DNA of 64,000 nt from Gimesia chilikensis (GTDB lineage: Bacteria > Planctomycetota > Planctomycetia > Planctomycetales > Planctomycetaceae): contig NZ_CP036266.1 in the NCBI RefSeq assembly GCF_007744075.1, forward strand, positions 6,499,248 through 6,563,247, in the 5' to 3' direction. This document shows, in pieces, positions 60,715 through 64,000 of the stretch (the first letter of the stretch is position 1; each line of letters starts with the position of its first letter). A program made the position numbers and the translations under genes. The notes below the pieces were generated by a model. That model was not told the DNA's origin and did not search any database. It worked only from the letters and a program-made list of their open reading frames with translations.

Positions 60715-62157
60715 CTACTTCTTGAACTGTGCGTTGATGGACTTGAGGGTTTCTTCGGTGAGGACCTGGCCGCCGGCGGGGCCGACGAGGTTACTCTCGA
60801 TGATGGCGCTGTAGCTGCCGCCGCGGACGGCTCTTTCATTCGGTACGTAAGAACCGGGGCCGCAGAGCTGGATGACGAAGGTCTGCAGGGCCGGGCTGCG
60901 GGACTTCATCTGGGTGCCGAAATCGGTGAAGAGTTCGAAGTCGTTCGTGGCGATGGCGATGTCGCCCAAGCGAAGGGTGTGCAGTTCCATCGAATAAGGG
61001 CGGGAGGTGCCGGCCTGCTGTTCATCGTAGCGATCGAGGACGCGCTGTTTCCAGTTTTTGATCCAGACTTTGGAGGGATCGTCGGCGTAGGCTTTGATCT
61101 CTTTGGAAATTCGTTCGTGGTCGGCTTCACTGACGGTCTGCAGCGGGAGTTCGATGGTGCGGACTTCGTGCTTGAGCAGTGCGTCGGCGTGTTTTTCCTG
61201 CACGGCACCGGCGTAGGCTTCTTCCCAGCCGGCGACGATCCGCCGCGAGAGTTCTTCGAGCAGTGTCAGGTTGCGGAGCTGCATCATGCGGGCTTCGGCT
61301 GCTTTGCGGTACATGGGGCGGGGGACCTGATCCCCGGCGGCGCCGGCCCAGCCGAGCACGGTGAGCTGGTCGCCGTATTTTTTCTTGAGGGCTTCGCGAA
61401 CCGGGTGCCAGAAGTCGGCATTGACGGTGCTGCGTCCTTCGACGGCCTGGGCGGGGCAGGCGATGTTGACAGCGGTGGCGATGAGTTCGTCTTTGTCATT
61501 CCAGAAGCAGAGGACTTCCATGGTGTGATCTTCGTAGCCTTCGATGCCGCGAAAATCTTTGGTGCTGGTACTGCCGTACATTTTGGCCCAGCCTCCTTCA
61601 TAGAGGGCCCGGCGATTCTGGGCGATGACCGCGTGCCCGAGTCCCCAGCCGACCTGGCCCGGCTGCCGTTCGTTCCAGGCCTTTTGAATGGCGTCGGCAA
61701 TTTTCTGGGCGGCGAACTCGACGAATTCAGCAGGCTGTGTGACGCCGGTCTTGGGAAGTGTGTAGCGACCTTCGATCATTGTGGGCGCGGTGTGCGTGTG
61801 GGTCGCGTTCATGATGACCTTCTGCAGCGAGAGGCCGGGCAGCTGGTCTTTGAGCTTTTCGCGGACTTTTTCGTGAATGCCGCCCCGGATGCAGACCAGG
61901 TCGCAGGAGACGAAGACGACATGTTCCAGCGATTTGTCTCCGTCGCGGGATTCCAGTACGAGGACGTTCGCAGTGACCGGGCTTTCGACTGTTTTCGCAA
62001 TGCGGGTCCGCATCTGGCCGGTGAGTGAGACCGGCAGTTTGGGGGTGATGTCGGTCGACGTGGCGCCCACATAGAGTTGGGCGGCGTCTACAGGGGAGGT
62101 TGCGAACAGGCAGAGCAGTGTCAGGCAGGCGAAACGGACAAGCGGGCGTGAGTACAT
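60715..62157 (-). CDS. Secreted neutral/alkaline ceramidase-like protein
   Basis: A 480-aa exported protein with a signal peptide (1-25, ending VDA). It resembles the N-terminal catalytic domain of neutral/alkaline ceramidase. LYVGATSTDITPKLPVSLTG (28-47) opens the domain. VFVSCDLVCIRGGIHEKVRE and NATHTHTAPTMIEG (about 117-130) hold the zinc-binding His residues. CPAQAVEGRSTVNADFWHPV and GWAGAAGDQVPRPMYR continue the pattern. Planctomycete members are numerous and usually lack proven ceramidase activity; many are simply annotated as neutral/alkaline non-lysosomal ceramidase. It could be a lipid amidase or another zinc hydrolase. Confidence 0.85.
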   Translation of the reverse strand: MYSRPLVRFACLTLLCLFATSPVDAAQLYVGATSTDITPKLPVSLTGQMRTRIAKTVESPVTANVLVLESRDGDKSLEHVVFVSCDLVCIRGGIHEKVREKLKDQLPGLSLQKVIMNATHTHTAPTMIEGRYTLPKTGVTQPAEFVEFAAQKIADAIQKAWNERQPGQVGWGLGHAVIAQNRRALYEGGWAKMYGSTSTKDFRGIEGYEDHTMEVLCFWNDKDELIATAVNIACPAQAVEGRSTVNADFWHPVREALKKKYGDQLTVLGWAGAAGDQVPRPMYRKAAEARMMQLRNLTLLEELSRRIVAGWEEAYAGAVQEKHADALLKHEVRTIELPLQTVSEADHERISKEIKAYADDPSKVWIKNWKQRVLDRYDEQQAGTSRPYSMELHTLRLGDIAIATNDFELFTDFGTQMKSRSPALQTFVIQLCGPGSYVPNERAVRGGSYSAIIESNLVGPAGGQVLTEETLKSINAQFKK

Positions 62158-62185
62158 GCGAAAACTCCTCAGAAGATGGCGGGAT

Positions 62186-62491
62186 TTAGTGGGCGACGGT
62201 GTCCAGAGATTCGAAGTCGGCTTCCTGAAAGTCTTCGACGGTGGTCAGCCAGTGTTCCTGAATAAAATCCTGGTGCGCCTGATGGTTGCTGTAGAAATCG
62301 AACTCTTCCTGCGTAGCGAACTTCATACTGATGCCGAAGGTATGGTCGTTCTTGGGGCTGGTCTGGCGGCGGATGGTGAAATCTTTGACGCCGGGGATGG
62401 CAGCCAGATCGGCGGCAGCGGCGAGGAAGGTCTGCTCAGCTGCAGAACCGGGGGCAGACTTGAGACGAAAGGTTACGGTATGTTCAATCAC
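62186..62491 (-). CDS. Dabb (stress-responsive A/B barrel) domain protein
   Basis: A 101-aa single-domain protein. MIEHTVTFRLKSAPGSA is the typical first strand (H-x-V-x-F-[KR]). IPGVKDFTIRRQTSPKNDHT (about 33-52) and a late HQAHQDFIQEHWL segment match the Dabb dimeric ferredoxin-like fold. Members include polyketide cyclase-like and stress proteins; the reaction is unknown here. It is 28 bp upstream of the ceramidase-like gene on the same strand, probably in one transcript. Confidence 0.9.
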   Translation of the reverse strand: MIEHTVTFRLKSAPGSAAEQTFLAAAADLAAIPGVKDFTIRRQTSPKNDHTFGISMKFATQEEFDFYSNHQAHQDFIQEHWLTTVEDFQEADFESLDTVAH

Positions 62492-62692
62492 GGATGATCC
62501 TTCAACTTGATAGCATTACTGACTCGACTTGAATGCGGTCCCGACCTCGGGAAGCCGCTCGTTCCATGTTAAGCAAGCACGCTGGAATTTACCATCATCT
62601 TTGTTCCGTCTGTACAAGCGAACCGAAAGCTGAGCAACCAGATTGATCGATCACCGGACAAGGAAATCAACAATTGGGAGAACATGCGCTGT

Positions 62693-63562
62693 TCAGGCGT
62701 CGGCCAGTACGCGTCGAAGAGTAGCGTGACCGAGAGAGACGTGGCGGCGTTCGCCACTGTCGAGCAAAATCAGGCCCATCAACAGCGCCCAACCGAGAGC
62801 GCGCTGAATCAGGTGAGGCTCTGCATCATAGATGTCGAGCAAGGCGGTTCTGCTGGCGGGGGTTTCCAGTAAGAGCCAGGTGCACGCCAGATCGGTCGCG
62901 GGATCACCGGCTGATACGTCCCCCCAGTCGATCAGGCCGACCAGGGCACCATCGCGAACAATCACGTTGCGGGGATGCAAGTCGCCGTGAATCCAGACCA
63001 TCTGGTCAGCGGGGGGCGTCTCACAACAGGCGCGCCAGATGTCAGTCAGTCGCGTGACATCGACGTCGGTACGTTCGCGTTGCCGATGCAGCCGTTCTTC
63101 AACGCCCTGACTGCGTGACTGCAGGGGAACGCCGCGATAGGGATTCTGCGGTGCCCCGTCTTCCGCCGGCTGATGCAGTGTAGAAAGGGTTTCCGCTAAC
63201 AGGCGGACGTCTGCGTCAGGGAAGTTGTGTTTCTCAGAGGTTTGCCCGGGAACCCAGTTCACGACACTCCAGGTCCAGGGAAAACTGGGGCCGGAGGAGC
63301 CGATGTGAATGTGGAGAGGCAATTCCAGGGAGAGCCGCTCCGCAATTTTTGGCAGCCAGCGCTGTTCGTTTTGCAGAAATTGAACCGCGGCGGCGCGGCG
63401 GGGCAAGCGGACCGCGTGATGTTCGCCGATGCGAAAGATGAAATTGTCCCAGCCTTCATCGACCAGAAACAGAGGCTGATTCGCCAATACTGGGTAATCA
63501 ACCAGCAACAGCTGGCGGACCAGGGGCAGGTCGACCTGGATTTCAGCCTGGGGGTGGTTCAA
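62693..63562 (-). CDS. Aminoglycoside phosphotransferase (APH)-family kinase
   Basis: A 289-aa small-molecule kinase starting at a TTG (63562) with GAGGAA seven bases upstream. The catalytic loop is WIHGDLHPRNV (190-200), with Asp194 as base and Asn199. The metal Asp is Asp212 in LIDWGDVSAGDPATDLA. The N-lobe has DNFIFRIGEHHAVRLPRR (about 39-56), with Arg where many have Lys. It may phosphorylate an antibiotic or a host metabolite; chromosomal APH homologues in environmental bacteria are often not resistance genes. It is divergent from a MarR-type gene that may control it. Confidence 0.87.
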   Translation of the reverse strand: MNHPQAEIQVDLPLVRQLLLVDYPVLANQPLFLVDEGWDNFIFRIGEHHAVRLPRRAAAVQFLQNEQRWLPKIAERLSLELPLHIHIGSSGPSFPWTWSVVNWVPGQTSEKHNFPDADVRLLAETLSTLHQPAEDGAPQNPYRGVPLQSRSQGVEERLHRQRERTDVDVTRLTDIWRACCETPPADQMVWIHGDLHPRNVIVRDGALVGLIDWGDVSAGDPATDLACTWLLLETPASRTALLDIYDAEPHLIQRALGWALLMGLILLDSGERRHVSLGHATLRRVLADA

Positions 63563-63846
63563 GTGGATTTCCTCAGTTACATATTCGGATCATTAATTTT
63601 CATAATAGGACAGTTTGATTGAACTTAAGCAGATTGCGTTCCAATCAGGACTAAAATCAGACTTTTAGACCGAACAGTCCACAAACGTACCATTAGCCGA
63701 ACGGGTGTGAACCCCAGTCTGTCACCAACCAGTCATTTACCTCCTTGTATCTTTACCTGGAGATACTTGACCTGAAAGTATAACTGATCTATGCTTGTCG
63801 TACGATAAATTCATTCCTCTTGCGAGCGCGGAGTCATCATAAATTT
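63563..63846. other. Divergent intergenic region between APH kinase and MarR gene
   Basis: About 284 bp. It contains the MarR-side promoter and palindrome described separately. The left half has no clear feature beyond the GAGGAA ribosome-binding site of the kinase gene. Confidence 0.45.
63763..63795 (+). promoter_or_regulatory. Sigma70-type promoter with overlapping MarR-like operator
   Basis: TTGACC (63767-63772) and TATGCT (63790-63795) are 17 bp apart. ATACTT (63763-63768) and AAGTAT (63776-63781) form a perfect inverted repeat of 19 bp overall covering the -35 box, the size and placement typical of MarR autoregulatory operators. It is 52 bp upstream of the MarR start. Confidence 0.6.
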
Positions 63847-64000
63847 ATGGCACAGGATTTGATTGACGTCTTAATCAGGCAATGGAAAACGGAACGCCCG
63901 GACCTCAATGTCGAACCCATGGGGGTTGTCGGTCGGGTTTTACGACTGGCGACACGGCTGGAGCGACGGGTAAGTGAAACACTGAAGCCGTACGGTCTGA
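63847..64000 (+). CDS. MarR-family transcriptional regulator, cut by window edge
   Basis: The first 51 codons of a protein starting at ATG 63847. LIDVLIRQWKTERPDLNVEP is followed by MGVVGRVLRLATRLERRVSE and a segment ending KPYGL. This is the dimerisation helix and first helix of the PecS/HucR-like MarR branch (R-P-D-L-x-x-x-P-M-x-x-x-x-R). The wing helix-turn-helix would lie beyond the window. A palindrome over its own promoter suggests autorepression relieved by a small ligand. It may also control the divergent APH-type kinase. Confidence 0.75.
   Translation, partial: MAQDLIDVLIRQWKTERPDLNVEPMGVVGRVLRLATRLERRVSETLKPYGL

Noticed and set aside
62693..63562. Acquired aminoglycoside resistance gene
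   Set aside because: The APH fold is clear, but composition matches the chromosome and there are no mobile elements; the substrate cannot be inferred.

Overview
The window reads as chromosomal DNA of a planctomycete (Planctomycetota, probably Planctomycetaceae; a Gimesia-like genus is my guess). Supporting this are a secreted DUF1501 protein, a secreted sulfatase, two Tat-type Gfo/Idh/MocA oxidoreductases, a formaldehyde-activating-enzyme homologue, a CE7 acetyl esterase, a ceramidase-like enzyme and many secreted proteins of unknown role. No rRNA, tRNA, CRISPR array, transposase or integrase was recognised. Genes lie on both strands in short operons. Several convergent pairs almost touch, and two pairs share the four bases TTAA as interleaved stop codons.

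Layout. 1-9.3 kb is a catabolic block: sulfatase, RraA-like aldolase and IclR regulator (minus), divergent from an MlrC/M81 protein and an enolase-superfamily enzyme (plus), then formate-THF ligase and a mannonate-dehydratase-like enzyme. 9.5-19.2 kb holds a small secreted Tyr/Pro/Val protein, a SUKH immunity-like protein, a Tat oxidoreductase, a PAS-GAF-REC signalling protein, a lipid-kinase-like protein, kdsA, a large lipoprotein and a bile-acid-symporter-like transporter. 19.2-27.5 kb holds an XRE-cupin regulator divergent from tdh-kbl (threonine to glycine plus acetyl-CoA), an ExbB/ExbD-like pair with a coiled-coil ExbD, apgM, a GT4 glycosyltransferase and a glutamine amidotransferase. 27.5-38.4 kb holds a candidate small RNA, two DSP-like phosphatases, a CstB-like persulfide dioxygenase-rhodanese, a PmtA-like methyltransferase, DUF1501, a CobW GTPase and a Tat-exported metallo-hydrolase. 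38.4-48.1 kb holds assorted enzymes (VOC, DUF4253, DUF3050, nitrilase, MscS channel, methyltransferase, GNAT) and a second Tat oxidoreductase.

Accessory DNA. 48.19-50.29 kb is one visibly AT-rich gene with a canonical HEPN ribonuclease motif, a degenerate nuclease-like region and a C-terminal beta-barrel: the best candidate for an undescribed, possibly defensive, system. 51.0-53.3 kb has a sigma54-type promoter ahead of two secreted proteins, one with six acidic WW motifs and one with an EF-hand and duplicated beta domains. 55.5-60.0 kb is a run of immunity-like small proteins with no toxin in sight. The right end has a divergent Fae homologue, a ceramidase-like enzyme, a Dabb protein, an APH-type kinase and the start of a MarR regulator with a palindrome over its promoter.

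All family calls are from reading motifs by eye. Starts were chosen by ribosome-binding sites and family N-termini, and several differ from the longest open frame.
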